This document shows positions 6,660 to 17,600 of a DNA stretch of 64,000 nt, in pieces (position 1 is the stretch's first letter; each line of letters begins with the position of its first letter). The notes below the pieces were generated by a model. The model worked only from the letters and a program-made list of their open reading frames with translations. It was not told the origin of the DNA and searched no databases. Source of the DNA: an uncultured Spirochaetaceae bacterium (lineage in GTDB: Bacteria; Spirochaetota; Spirochaetia; Treponematales; Treponemataceae); contig CADANN010000007.1 in assembly GCA_902789325.1 (NCBI GenBank), positions 1 through 64,000 on the forward strand. Reading direction: 5' to 3'. The position numbers and the translations under genes are program-made.

Positions 6660-8999
6660 TTATGGCATTACCTTTAAGAAGGGACGGAATACTGTTGTTT
6701 CTTCTTCACGATAAGGGTAAAGAATACTATCTAATACAGAAACATCCGAATCTACATAAAGGGGCTTCATTGTATCACCAATTGCAGGTTTACGGAATTC
6801 CCTGCTTGCCTCTGCGGTTGTTCCTATAAATTTATCTGTTTCACTAATATCAGGTGGAGTTGTTCCATATTCACCAGAATTATTCCAGCACATGTAGCCA
6901 CGGTCCAGAGAGTCGCGAACTCCAAAAAACTGCTTCTTAATATAATCTGAATCGTAGTAAAGTCTGTCGTAACTTACATTAAGATAGAAAGACTGAACCC
7001 ATGGACGAATAATTGCGCGGTTACGGCAAAGTACTGTATTTCTGAACGAACCATAATAATAAATGCGGTAAGTGCGGTCTGCCACAGGAGCATAATTTAA
7101 GAAGGTTTGCTCAAAGTGACTTGGATAGAACATCGGGCCAATTACATCAACATACTCTGCAAGCATTTCTGCATCCTGACCAGTACGAGTTCCAGAGCGG
7201 TACCAGCCGTTTGCACCGTAAATATCAATTCCAATTGGAGCTTCAATATTTGCACGTGCATATGAAAGGAAGGAAATCAAAGCAGATTCCTTATCCATTC
7301 CCTTGTCCTGCCAGCGGTACTGTGCATTATAAAGATTCAAACCATCTGTCGGGAAGCGGATATAGTCAAACTGAATTTCGTCAAAGCCTCTGGCAACAAG
7401 TTCTTTTGCAATGGCAACGTTATATTCCCAAACCTCTTCTGAATACGGGTCTACCCATTGCTCATCATAATAAGTTGTTTCTTTATTTCCAGTCGGGTTA
7501 CCTTCTTCATCAAGCACATCTTCTGAGCCTTTGATTCCAAGCCATGGTTTATTAAGTTTTTTATCCCAAACCGCATACTTTCCACTTTTATACTTAGAAA
7601 GAGAACGATCTTTAAATGTTACGATTCGGGCAACAAGATAGATATTCTCTTTTTTGAATTCTTCAATAAACTTATTAAGGTCTTTGATTGCATAACCAGA
7701 TGTAGAGCATTTTTCCAGAACAAGCGGATCATGAGAATCATAACGCAAGAAGCCGTAATCATCTTTCATATCAATTACAATCGAATTCATATTGCGGTCT
7801 TTTACAATCTTCTTGAACTTAGCAACACCTTCCGGGAAACTGCACTGGTAAGCCGAAGCATAAATACTCTTACGTCCGTTTGCAATCTCCGCATAAGGAG
7901 TATTTACAGTTCCAGGATAAAGCAACCAAAGCTCATTAAGTTGAAGTCCACGTGCAAAGCCACTACGAGACTGAGGAATCCAGGCTGTATTAATCATACC
8001 AGGTACTGCACTAAAGGCATCGTGCCAGTCTTTTTCCTGACTCGGAGTTCCAGGACTCTGCAGCGAATCTAAATCAATTGCACCAAACCCTTCGAGCTTT
8101 GTATATAAAAGAACATTATCAATTGTTGTAAGTCCGTCTGTAACATCTGTTGGTTCTGAACCTGTATAAATCAGTTCAGCCTGTTTTTCCTGCCAGTTCA
8201 AACGGTAAATTCGTGGAATATAAGTCTGCGAAATATAGATTTCTGTATAATTTGAACCATCAGCATTTGTGCGTACAACAGGCAGAATATCCGCGATTTC
8301 ATCTGGAGAAGTGAGAGACGGCATTTTTTCAAAGCCAGCGTCTATATCCTGCCATTCTGGTTTAGGTTTATCCGGTAATATATAAGAAAGCCCAAAAATT
8401 GGATGTGCCATAAATACTACTGGTTGATTTTCTATAGTAGCAACTGCAACAGATTTTACACCCGGAGAATTCTTACTCATAGAACTAAGATTCTGCCAGG
8501 TAAGGCCACCGTCTCGGCTAAAGAATACACTGTCTTTTGTTGCTGTTACAACTTCGCTGTTATTAAGAGGATTTACACATAGATCTTTCAACTCCTGAAT
8601 CTGGAGTTCAAGATTCTTTGTTCCTTCTGAATATTTTTTGATTGTCAGGAACGGAAGCCCTTTATCACGTTCTTCAAAAGTCTTAAGGTCGTTACTATAA
8701 AAAATACCTTTTTGAGTTCGCATGAGCCAGGCCGGTCTTGTAACACCACTTGCATCTGGCAAAGTAACACGCAAAAGCTGGTCCACACGGCCTTCTGTCC
8801 ATACAGGAATAGCAGAATTTCTGTTCGTTACCCTGAAAAGTCCGTCATCTGAGCCCACGAGAAATACTTCGTGCTCGGCTTCACCTTCCTGTGCATTCAC
8901 AGGATTTTTTTCTGGGAGACGATATAAAGGCTTTACTTCATCTGCAAAAGCAAGTGCCGTTAAAAAAACAAAGAGAGTACAAAAAAGTGATTTTTTCAT
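6660..8999 (-). CDS. Secreted protein with DUF4015 (putative glycoside hydrolase) domain
   Basis: The protein has 779 residues with a Sec signal peptide (MKKSLFCTLFVFLTALAFA). Residues about 40-370 form a beta-propeller-like region with sortilin/BNR-type phrases such as VFFSRDGGLTWQNLS. Residues about 390-740 match the DUF4015 family, a TIM-barrel thought to be glycosidase-like, including YASAYQCSFP, VIDMKDDYG and FDEIQFDYIRFPTDG, where acidic residues line the presumed active site. Function in the family is not settled, so no substrate is assigned. It is expected in the periplasm or at the surface. It lies 12 bp upstream of mnmE and is probably co-transcribed with it. The ATG is preceded by GATAAAGAGAGT, which could be either a weak RBS or a -10 element of a near-leaderless mRNA. 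Confidence 0.8.
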   Translation of the reverse strand: MKKSLFCTLFVFLTALAFADEVKPLYRLPEKNPVNAQEGEAEHEVFLVGSDDGLFRVTNRNSAIPVWTEGRVDQLLRVTLPDASGVTRPAWLMRTQKGIFYSNDLKTFEERDKGLPFLTIKKYSEGTKNLELQIQELKDLCVNPLNNSEVVTATKDSVFFSRDGGLTWQNLSSMSKNSPGVKSVAVATIENQPVVFMAHPIFGLSYILPDKPKPEWQDIDAGFEKMPSLTSPDEIADILPVVRTNADGSNYTEIYISQTYIPRIYRLNWQEKQAELIYTGSEPTDVTDGLTTIDNVLLYTKLEGFGAIDLDSLQSPGTPSQEKDWHDAFSAVPGMINTAWIPQSRSGFARGLQLNELWLLYPGTVNTPYAEIANGRKSIYASAYQCSFPEGVAKFKKIVKDRNMNSIVIDMKDDYGFLRYDSHDPLVLEKCSTSGYAIKDLNKFIEEFKKENIYLVARIVTFKDRSLSKYKSGKYAVWDKKLNKPWLGIKGSEDVLDEEGNPTGNKETTYYDEQWVDPYSEEVWEYNVAIAKELVARGFDEIQFDYIRFPTDGLNLYNAQYRWQDKGMDKESALISFLSYARANIEAPIGIDIYGANGWYRSGTRTGQDAEMLAEYVDVIGPMFYPSHFEQTFLNYAPVADRTYRIYYYGSFRNTVLCRNRAIIRPWVQSFYLNVSYDRLYYDSDYIKKQFFGVRDSLDRGYMCWNNSGEYGTTPPDISETDKFIGTTAEASREFRKPAIGDTMKPLYVDSDVSVLDSILYPYREEETTVFRPFLKVMP

Positions 9000-9042
9000 A
9001 CTCTCTTTATCGGCATAAATTATGTAAATATTTAATTAAGCA

Positions 9043-10509
9043 TTAAACTATCTTATCCAAAGCATCTACAACTTCTGTATCGTAAATGCCAGGCTGCTCT
9101 TTAAGTGTATTAACTGCAGTTTCTTTATCCATTGCATCGCGGTAAGCACGCTTACTTGAAAGTGAAACATAACTTTCTGCTACACGGATAAGACGAGCAA
9201 TCTGAGGAATTTCATCTCCCTTCAAGCCGTTTGGATAACCTGTACCATCAATATTCTCGTGATGCTTCATTGCTGCATCTTCGAATACACTCCAGTACTT
9301 CTTAGGAACAAACTCAAGATGCTTTTCTGCAAGATTAACATGTTCCTTCATAGCCTTCTTTTCTTCTTCGGTAAGCTGAGTTGCCACAAGAAGATCAGGG
9401 TCAATTGCAAGGAAGCCTGCATCATAAATCATAGAAGCACAGAAATTGAGCATTGCCATTCCCTGTGGGAGACCAAGCTGAATAGAAAGCTTATAAACAA
9501 GCTCACTAACGTTCTTAGAGTTATTCTTACGACCTGTTACATTATCAATCTGCTGACCAATTTCTTCGCACTTAATTGCAAGTTGTTTAAGTTCTTCTTC
9601 ATCCTCTTCTGAGAAAGTAACATCTGGGAGAGCTGCAGCTGGAGCCCAAGTAGAAGAACCGGCAATTCTTAAGGATGGGTTACCGCCATAAATATCTGTA
9701 ATACCACCAAGCATAAGGCGGTTTGTCTGATTCTGATTTGCAGCGAGCATCTTAAATGCCTGAACATACTGTTCCTGCTGAATCTGCGAAGCCTTAGCAG
9801 CCTTACGTACAATAACCATAATCAGAATTACAATGAATACAATAAGAATTGCAATTCCAATAATTGAGAAAGCAATTACGCGGGTAGAACGTTTCTGCTC
9901 TTTTGCACTTTCAGAGAATGAAGAACCTAATGTCTCAAAAGCTTCCTTCATCTCTTTGTTGCTCTGTTTCTGAGCCTCGGCAGTCTGAGCATATGCTTCA
10001 GTCTGCTCTTTTGAAGCAGCCGCCAACTCTTCAAATGCTTTAGTCTGTGCAGTTGCGGCTTCCTGCTGTTTTTCAAAGCGCTCCTGCTCTACTTTACGCT
10101 GAGCTGCCTGGTCTGCTTTCTGAGCAGCCTTTTCTTTATTTTCCTGATCTGTTTCAATCTGCTTTACAAGTTTTTTGATTGAATTACTCTCTACATTAGG
10201 ATATTTTTCAAGATTCATCTTAATGTCGATAAGTGCCATGTCATCATATTTCTGCTGAATCTTCTGTAATTTTACCTTATATACAGTCTGTGCAAAAATA
10301 AGAACATTAGCCTGAGAATCTTCATCCTTAGCAACTGCAAGAGCCTGATTTACATACTTGTAAGCATCTTCAATATTATCTTCTTCAAAAGCTTCGTTTG
10401 CTTTATCCAAAAAGCGTACGGCCAAATCTGTTGTTGCCGCAAAAACCTGAGTTGTGAGGAAAATCACTAACACTGCAATAGTAATTCTTTTAAGCTTATC
10501 TAATAACAT
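9043..10509 (-). CDS. Membrane protein: TPR-like/coiled coil, TM helix, degenerate HD-GYP domain
   Basis: I place the start at ATG 10509 (MLLDKLKRIT...), which has GGAG 8 nt upstream and gives a clean signal peptide or anchor. An in-frame TTG lies 12 nt earlier. The order is: N-terminal hydrophobic segment, helical repeats (about 25-110), a long Gln/Glu/Ala-rich coiled coil (about 115-205), a TM helix at about 211-234, and a C-terminal HD-GYP-like domain. The domain keeps HHENIDGTGYPNGLKGDEIP (416 onward) but has YDAG where HD-GYP phosphodiesterases have HDIGK, and AES for the later AD. Loss of the metal-binding His argues for a sensor or scaffold rather than an active c-di-GMP hydrolase. It overlaps the preceding gene by 14 bp. 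Confidence 0.75.
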   Translation of the reverse strand: MLLDKLKRITIAVLVIFLTTQVFAATTDLAVRFLDKANEAFEEDNIEDAYKYVNQALAVAKDEDSQANVLIFAQTVYKVKLQKIQQKYDDMALIDIKMNLEKYPNVESNSIKKLVKQIETDQENKEKAAQKADQAAQRKVEQERFEKQQEAATAQTKAFEELAAASKEQTEAYAQTAEAQKQSNKEMKEAFETLGSSFSESAKEQKRSTRVIAFSIIGIAILIVFIVILIMVIVRKAAKASQIQQEQYVQAFKMLAANQNQTNRLMLGGITDIYGGNPSLRIAGSSTWAPAAALPDVTFSEEDEEELKQLAIKCEEIGQQIDNVTGRKNNSKNVSELVYKLSIQLGLPQGMAMLNFCASMIYDAGFLAIDPDLLVATQLTEEEKKAMKEHVNLAEKHLEFVPKKYWSVFEDAAMKHHENIDGTGYPNGLKGDEIPQIARLIRVAESYVSLSSKRAYRDAMDKETAVNTLKEQPGIYDTEVVDALDKIV

Positions 10510-11620
10510 TTTCCACTCCAATAGCCATAATTACGCTTGCTCTATTTTCAAGCCCTTCGTTTTTAAGGAAGAACTTATCCCTTACACCTATGTTGAAATT
10601 CAACTTAACTTTTTCCAATTCAGCAAACGGAATTTCTACATTCATAGAAGCTGCCGCTGCTGCCTTTATATCTTTCATAAACAAATGGCCTGCAAGCCAG
10701 TCTGCGCCAATATCTAACTTTACAGCACCGAGCGGTATGCGTTCCATCTTTACACCAATAGTTGGAGAATAGAACATTCCCACAACTGAATCTGTATCTG
10801 GAGCAGTATCAGATTTTCCTGTAACCACAGTATCAAAACCCATTCTAAAGAACAACTTATTAGAAACCTGTGGGAATGAAGCCTTAAGGGCAAAATCGAT
10901 ATCTCCAATCATAGGAACAAGTTTTTCATCTTCTGCAAAACCCAGAAACTGGAAACCTGCAAAAGCATCTGTTCCTAATACCATTTTGTTCTCCATTGTA
11001 TACTCATATCTAAAGTCGAGTGCTACACCATAATGGAGAGAACTTATATCACCCTGTTTATCAAACAAGTGAAGTAAATTTATCATTCCAAGAGAAGCTT
11101 TCCAGTTATAGCTTGTAAGTTTTGTTTCCTTTCCACTTACATAAACTGCACCACCGGAAGTTTTAGTAGCGGAAACATATTCTTTTTCTACATTACCGCG
11201 CTGCTTCTCTTTTTCTGCCTCGATTCGAGCAAGCTCAAGCTGACGCTGATGTTCGAGCTCTGCTTCGTGCTTGCGCTGAATCTCGTATGCATCCGAAATT
11301 ACCGAATACATTTCAACAGCTTCTTCATTATCAAGATTATTCTCAATAAGAGCAAGTGTTGCTTCCATCGCAAAATCATAATCATTAACTACGATAAGGC
11401 GTCGGATTTTTTTCTGTGTATAATTTTCAATTAAATAATAATACTTATCTTTTGTATTTTTTGAAAGTACATCATTTAATTTGCCTTCATCCTTAACAGT
11501 AAAACAATTATCTATCTGTCTATATATGTCGCTTACATATTCTTCCACAGCAAAAACCCTGGCAGAAAAAACGGTAAGCAAAAGTAAAGCAGATAAAACT
11601 TTCAGTTTTCTACAAAACAT
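10496..11620 (-). CDS. Exported protein, helical N-terminus and beta-barrel-like C-terminus
   Basis: The protein has 374 residues with a signal peptide (MFCRKLKVLSALLLLTVFSARVFA). Residues about 25-110 look helical. A charged coiled coil rich in Glu, Gln and Arg covers about 112-145. The remainder alternates polar and hydrophobic residues with many aromatic girdle positions, as in small outer-membrane barrels. AAGGAG precedes the ATG. The gene lies 16 bp after the giant Ig-repeat gene and overlaps the HD-GYP-like gene, so the three form an operon and probably one envelope assembly. I do not recognise a named family. Confidence 0.65.
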   Translation of the reverse strand: MFCRKLKVLSALLLLTVFSARVFAVEEYVSDIYRQIDNCFTVKDEGKLNDVLSKNTKDKYYYLIENYTQKKIRRLIVVNDYDFAMEATLALIENNLDNEEAVEMYSVISDAYEIQRKHEAELEHQRQLELARIEAEKEKQRGNVEKEYVSATKTSGGAVYVSGKETKLTSYNWKASLGMINLLHLFDKQGDISSLHYGVALDFRYEYTMENKMVLGTDAFAGFQFLGFAEDEKLVPMIGDIDFALKASFPQVSNKLFFRMGFDTVVTGKSDTAPDTDSVVGMFYSPTIGVKMERIPLGAVKLDIGADWLAGHLFMKDIKAAAAASMNVEIPFAELEKVKLNFNIGVRDKFFLKNEGLENRASVIMAIGVENVIR

Positions 11621-11636
11621 CTTAACTCCTTTACGC

Positions 11637-14600
11637 TTAGAATATATTCGTTCTTAAACCAAAGGCAATCTGTGGAATAAGGTTTTTAATCTTCACTTCA
11701 CTGGAAACGTCAGTTGGAATGAACCATAAAGATCCTTCTGTATAGAATGAGAATGTACTGAACATCTTAACATTAGGAATCTTTACCCTAGGGAACTCAA
11801 GCTGAGTAAGTACAGCTGAAAGAATCTGAGGTCTTCCACTGTTTGTCTGGCTGAACCATGCGAACTCTGCACCAATTGCAACCTGAGCAGAAAGCCAATC
11901 CCAGTCGTGACCAAGGAAGTAACTGAATGGTATTGAGGCAACGTTTGCCAGAATCTTTCCAGACAGTACCTGTCCACCATAACGGAGGTCTGTAAGGTCT
12001 CGTTTGAATACATTAGTAACTGCGTCACGCTGCTGCTGTGTAAACTGTCCGTAAGAAGCCTGTACCTTTACAACGTCGTCGAAGAAGGTAAGTCCGGCAC
12101 CTACCGCAAAGAGTGTTGCACCCCAGAAGCGGAAGTCGACATAAAGTCCCTGGATGAATGATGGAACCTCGTAAGAAGCCTTATCACCTTTTCGCAATGC
12201 AACTGTTACATCTTCGAGCTGAACATCATCATTAGAAAGTCCCGATGCATTAAGTACCTGGTTATAGCGGCCACCCTTCATAGGTGCAATCAAACGGATA
12301 GAAGGTGCTGTATTATCAATCTGAATGATTGTACGAGTAATAGCAGTTTCACCATTCTTCATAGTTGCACGGATAAGGAAGAAGTGGTATCCCTCTTCAA
12401 TATCCTGATTTTCTATGCGGTACATCCACTTTTCATTCTTAGAAAGCTCTGTGAATGTCTTACCGTTATCAAAACTCATTTCAATTTTTGCAACCTTCTT
12501 TGCAGCAGTTGCAGCCTTCTGCTCTGGAGTTGCCTCCTTAGTCTTAGAGAACAGAAGTTCATCTTCGCTGATAGAGTAACCAGCCTGCCCGCGGATATAT
12601 GGGCGGTTAGTAGCAAAGTCACCGTATGTGAAGTTATCAATTGTAATCCAAGGTCCTACTGAACTGTAAACAATTGTCTGTTCGCGAGAACTTACAGTTT
12701 TTCCAGTAGAAAGTACAGTCTCTATATAATAAGTATGTTCACCATCTTCGAGGCTTCCAGGACCAAGGTCAAACTTGAAGAAGCCACAGTCGGTAAGAGT
12801 TGTTTCTGCAACATACTTTCCATCAATATAGAGGTTGAGATAGTAAATATCTGTTTCAGATTCAGCCTGTCCGTAAATTGTGAACATACCGTTTTTATGC
12901 TCACCATTGAGTGGATACAGGATATCTACAGTTGCAGGAGCAACATTCTTTTCGAGGTGAATGTTACGACTTACGTTAGAAGTATTTCCTGCCTTATCTT
13001 TTCCAGTAAGTTCTACGTTGTAGAAGCCGTCTGGAAGATTTGTAATATCAACTGTTTCACCAATGATTCGGTCAATCTTAAGGTCTTTTACAATTGGAGA
13101 AGAACCTTTTTCAAGATTGCGGATTGTAAGGTAAAGATCTGTTACTTCAACATTATCATAAGTGTAACCAGAGAAGAACAGCATACCAGTTGTTGTTGAA
13201 TCATCGAGTGGAAGTTCAAGGTTCAATACAGGAGCATTGTTATCAATGTTGATAAGGCTTGAATAAAGTCCCTGGATACCGTAGCCATCAGTTACCTTAA
13301 GGAACACAACCTGAGTTCCACCAGGAATAGCACGTGTATCTACAGTGTAGCTCCAGTTTTCTGTTCCAACGGCTTCGTTATATGTATTACCGTTATCAAG
13401 AGAAACCTTAACGTTTGCGATTCCGTTCTTATCACTTGCCCAACCAGAGATTGTAACAATGTTACGAACAGAAGTATCAATTGTAGGTTTTTCTACAGCA
13501 CCCTTTGGCTCTTCAAGAGAGATGCGGTAAGTACGAGATACTTCCGGTCCCTTTACGCCGTTTACGTCAACTGCATAAACTGTAACAGTGTGCTCGTTAT
13601 CAGTCATTGTGCTGAGAGGAACATCAATTGAGAAGCTTGTATTAAGCTTATATTCTGCATATGGATCTGGCTGTTTATAGATTTCTTTTGTAGAAACCTG
13701 CTTAAACTCGCCATTATCAATCTTATAGAAGATAGATGATTCACCATCATCATCGTAAACTACACCAGAAATTGTAAAGTCGCGGGTAATAACCTGCATA
13801 TCTTCCGGCACGTGGATTTCTGCGCGAGGAAGGTCAGATTCACTATCAATGCTGAACATCCATGCTTCAACTGGAGTAGAGTTTCCGGCATCATCAGTGA
13901 ATACGAATGACATTGCATCGCTGATTGGAGCTTCTACAGTACCAATATGAGTATAGATAAGAGGATTCATTTCAAGCGGCTGACGAGTCTGTGTTCTACC
14001 CTTTTCTGGAGGTGCAAGATATTCTGCACTTGCAAAGAGTCCGTTATCTTTTACTTCGAATACAATAAGGTTTTCACCGTTTACAACATCAATATCCAAA
14101 GGTTCAATTACTCGAACTTCTGGTGGAGTTACATCTTTGTAAACAGAAGAAAGAACGCTTACTTCGTGTCCCGAAGTATCGCGCGCACGAACATTAATTC
14201 TAATCAAACCATCATAACTTGAAGAAATATCAATATCTTTACTGAAGGTTACGCCAACTCTGTTTGTATTCTTAGAAAGATCAAAGTTCTCCCAAGTTTC
14301 ACCATTATCAAGAGAGTATTCTACAGAGCGGATTCCAAGAGGATGAGCTGCAGTACCAGAAATCTTAAGTGTATTTCCAACCCATTGCAAAAGTTCTGGG
14401 GTAACAAGATTAAGTTCTGGCAAACTTGTATTTGCAATAAAGTTGAGTGGCTTTGAATTATACTTATCACCAAAGCGGTCTGTTACGCGAACTACAACAT
14501 TCTTGTAGATTCCATCTTTTTCTGCAGACAGAGTAATAAGATTTCCATCAACTTCAGCAACAAGACCCGGTGTTTGTGAAACAACTTCTACAGACAATGG

Positions 14601-17600
14601 TGCATTGTAGTTTGCATAATAATAGAACTTAGAACCGTTGCTCAGAATGTAATTGTTATCAATTTCATCATATTCTGTGTCGGCTGCTGCCATTGGGTAA
14701 ATACCTTCGGCATCGTTGATTCTTGAGTACTCTGTTGCACGAACTACTATAAAGGAACCAGTAACCGTCTGTTCGAGAGCTCCGGCCTTAATAACAGCAC
14801 TAATTTTGTTTACACGAGAAGGAAGATTTGTAGCAGGTATTTCTGCAATCCATCTCATAGGATCATCTGCAGTCGGCTTAATAAGCTTAGCAGCACCCTT
14901 CTGACTTACAGCACCACCGGCAATCTCGTCACCAGTGATTTCAAAGTTTACAGAATTAACTGCAGCGCCTGTATCAATATAAAGACGAATTGTTGCTACA
15001 TCTTTAGAGGCATAACCAAGTACAACCGGCATACCGCTAAAGTATTCTGAATCATTAATATTAGCAATGTGAGCTGAAAGTGAAGGCTTTTTAACAGCTG
15101 TGAACTTACCTGCAACCGGCTTACCTTCTGCTGTACTTGTATTAAAGCTTACAGGATTATTTCCTTCATTCATTTCAGAACGTGGATAAACTGCAAAGTC
15201 CTGTTCCAATTCACCCTGATAAACTGCAATCGCATATACATCAAGACCATCTGCCCAGTAAACAGCAGGTGCTTTTGGAGTCGGCATTTTACCATTCTGC
15301 TCTTCAACATCTGGAATATTCTTTACTGCGAAAGCTTTTGAAGCTTGATTTCCACCTGCACTTTCTGCAATAAGTTCAACAAGGTGAACTCCTGCACCAT
15401 CTGGATAGAAATCAAAACGGAATGAACCATCTTTTTCAACACTTACACTTGTAAAATCTTCATTGCTGGCTGGAGCTGTAATAGTTCCAATAATTCCCTT
15501 CTGAATATCAACCTTGGCAGACATAACTCTATACTTGAGTCCGCCTACTCCAGTTTCGCAAGTAACCTTACCAGAAACTGAAACTGAACCATCGCTGCCA
15601 TTGAGAGCGACTGTATCTGAATAATCATTAATAGTAATATCTGGAAGAGCTGTATCTGCACGGAAACGTAACTGACGAGATTCAACAGTCTTCCCCTTAT
15701 CTGTCTTAATTCTTACTACAACCGGCTCAGAACTTCCAACTGCATCAAGAGGAATAAGCTTAATGAGGTTTCCTTCAAGTTCTACCTTTGCAAACTTAGT
15801 AGAAGGAACAAGCTCTGCACTAGAGGCAGTTGCTCCAAGCAAATAACCAGTTACAGGGAATTCCGGATTACTTATGATTGAACCATCTTCTGCAACTGTA
15901 CTGTCATCAAATACGATTACAGGTTCTTCTGCCTTTACTACATTTGTATTTGTTACATAGTAGATACCGCGGTAAGTAGAAACGCGGCCAATAATATCTT
16001 CTGCCTGAACTTCCAGAGTCATAACACCCTTTGGACTTTCGGCACCAATTGGAAGTGTAAAGTTATATGAAGTTACATTCTTAAGAGCAAGCGAAGATTC
16101 AGAAACACCATCCTCACCCCAGATAAGCTTTGAAGAAACATTTACGATTCCAACACCTGAAGTAATATTTACAGAGAAAGACTTTCCGCTTTCAGGATGA
16201 ATTACCATTCCGTTTGTAAATTCTTCAGCGTCTTTTCCGCTTGTAATTTTTGCATCTGAATAAACTGGTGCAACTCCGCGGGAAACAATATTTACAACTA
16301 CAGGATTTCCAACTACATCATTAACATCAACTGCAGTAACTGTTACCTTATGATTTCCGGCGCTAAGTTCCTCTGCAGTACAAAGATTATAATAGAAGAC
16401 ACCCTTTGTTTCCTGAACAATCGGCTCGTTTGAATCAAGCTGAATACGAACTTCTTTTACTCCGTCAGGATCTGTTGCAATACCACGAACAAAGAGAGGA
16501 TCTGTATCTCCAAAATTCTGTGCGTCCAAAGGTTCAGAAATTGTTACAACAGGCTTATTATTTTCCTGATTAAGAGGAATATTGCGTGTTACATCTACAA
16601 CGTTACCTGCACGGTCTTTTGCACGAACTGTAAATTTTGCAGATTTATCTTTAAGACCAATTGTATCAACGTTTACAGCCCAATATGGGTTACCAGGAAT
16701 AAGTTCAAATTCACCAGACTCTGAACCAAAGCTCCATGAAAGTTCTGTTACGCCGATTGTATCTTTTGCATAACCGGCAACTGTGAATTTGCCGTCCATA
16801 ACCTGGTCGGCTTCCGGATAAACAATTGCAACATCTGGTTTTGTGTTATCAATAAAATAGAGGAATGAATAAAGACCTACCGAACCAGCTTTATCTATAG
16901 CCTTAAACCACAAAACAGCTGGACCATCAGGGAATTTCTTAGTATCTACAGAAACTGTAAAGTCACAGAGATCCTTGTTTTTGTTTCCACCGAATTTTAC
17001 AGGAACAAAGTTTTCTCCATTATCAGTTGAAAAGTAGAGTTCTTTAATTCCGTTTCCATCCGATACAATACCGTCAAACTTTACGTTTCCTGAAACAAGA
17101 ATACCCATTGTCTTGTCCTGAATCTCAGTTACAGGCTGCTTACGGTCAAGCTGCCATGTAAGAACAGTAGGATTACTTACAACAGGAATATCGTTAATAT
17201 CATAACCAATTACTTTAATGGTATGAGGGCCTTCTTCCAAGTCATTGGTATCGAGGTAGTATGACCAGAATTCTTTTCCCTCTGCAGTTACGTGCTTTTC
17301 AATATCAGTTCCTTCATCAAGAACCAAATCTACACGTGAAACTCCATCATCATCAACACAAGTACCTACAATGTTAAGGTTACCTACAACACGCATATTT
17401 GGATACGGGTTGGTAATTCCACAAATAGGAAGGTCTGATTTTGGATCCAGATAAATATTATGAGGTCCTTCCACGTGAACATTGCCACCAAGATCGCGGG
17501 CTGTAATCATAATATTGTATTTACCTGGTTTACGGCTATCCAAATCAAATGATTCCTGCCAGCTGTTCATATTCTCAACACTGATTTCTTCGACATCACC

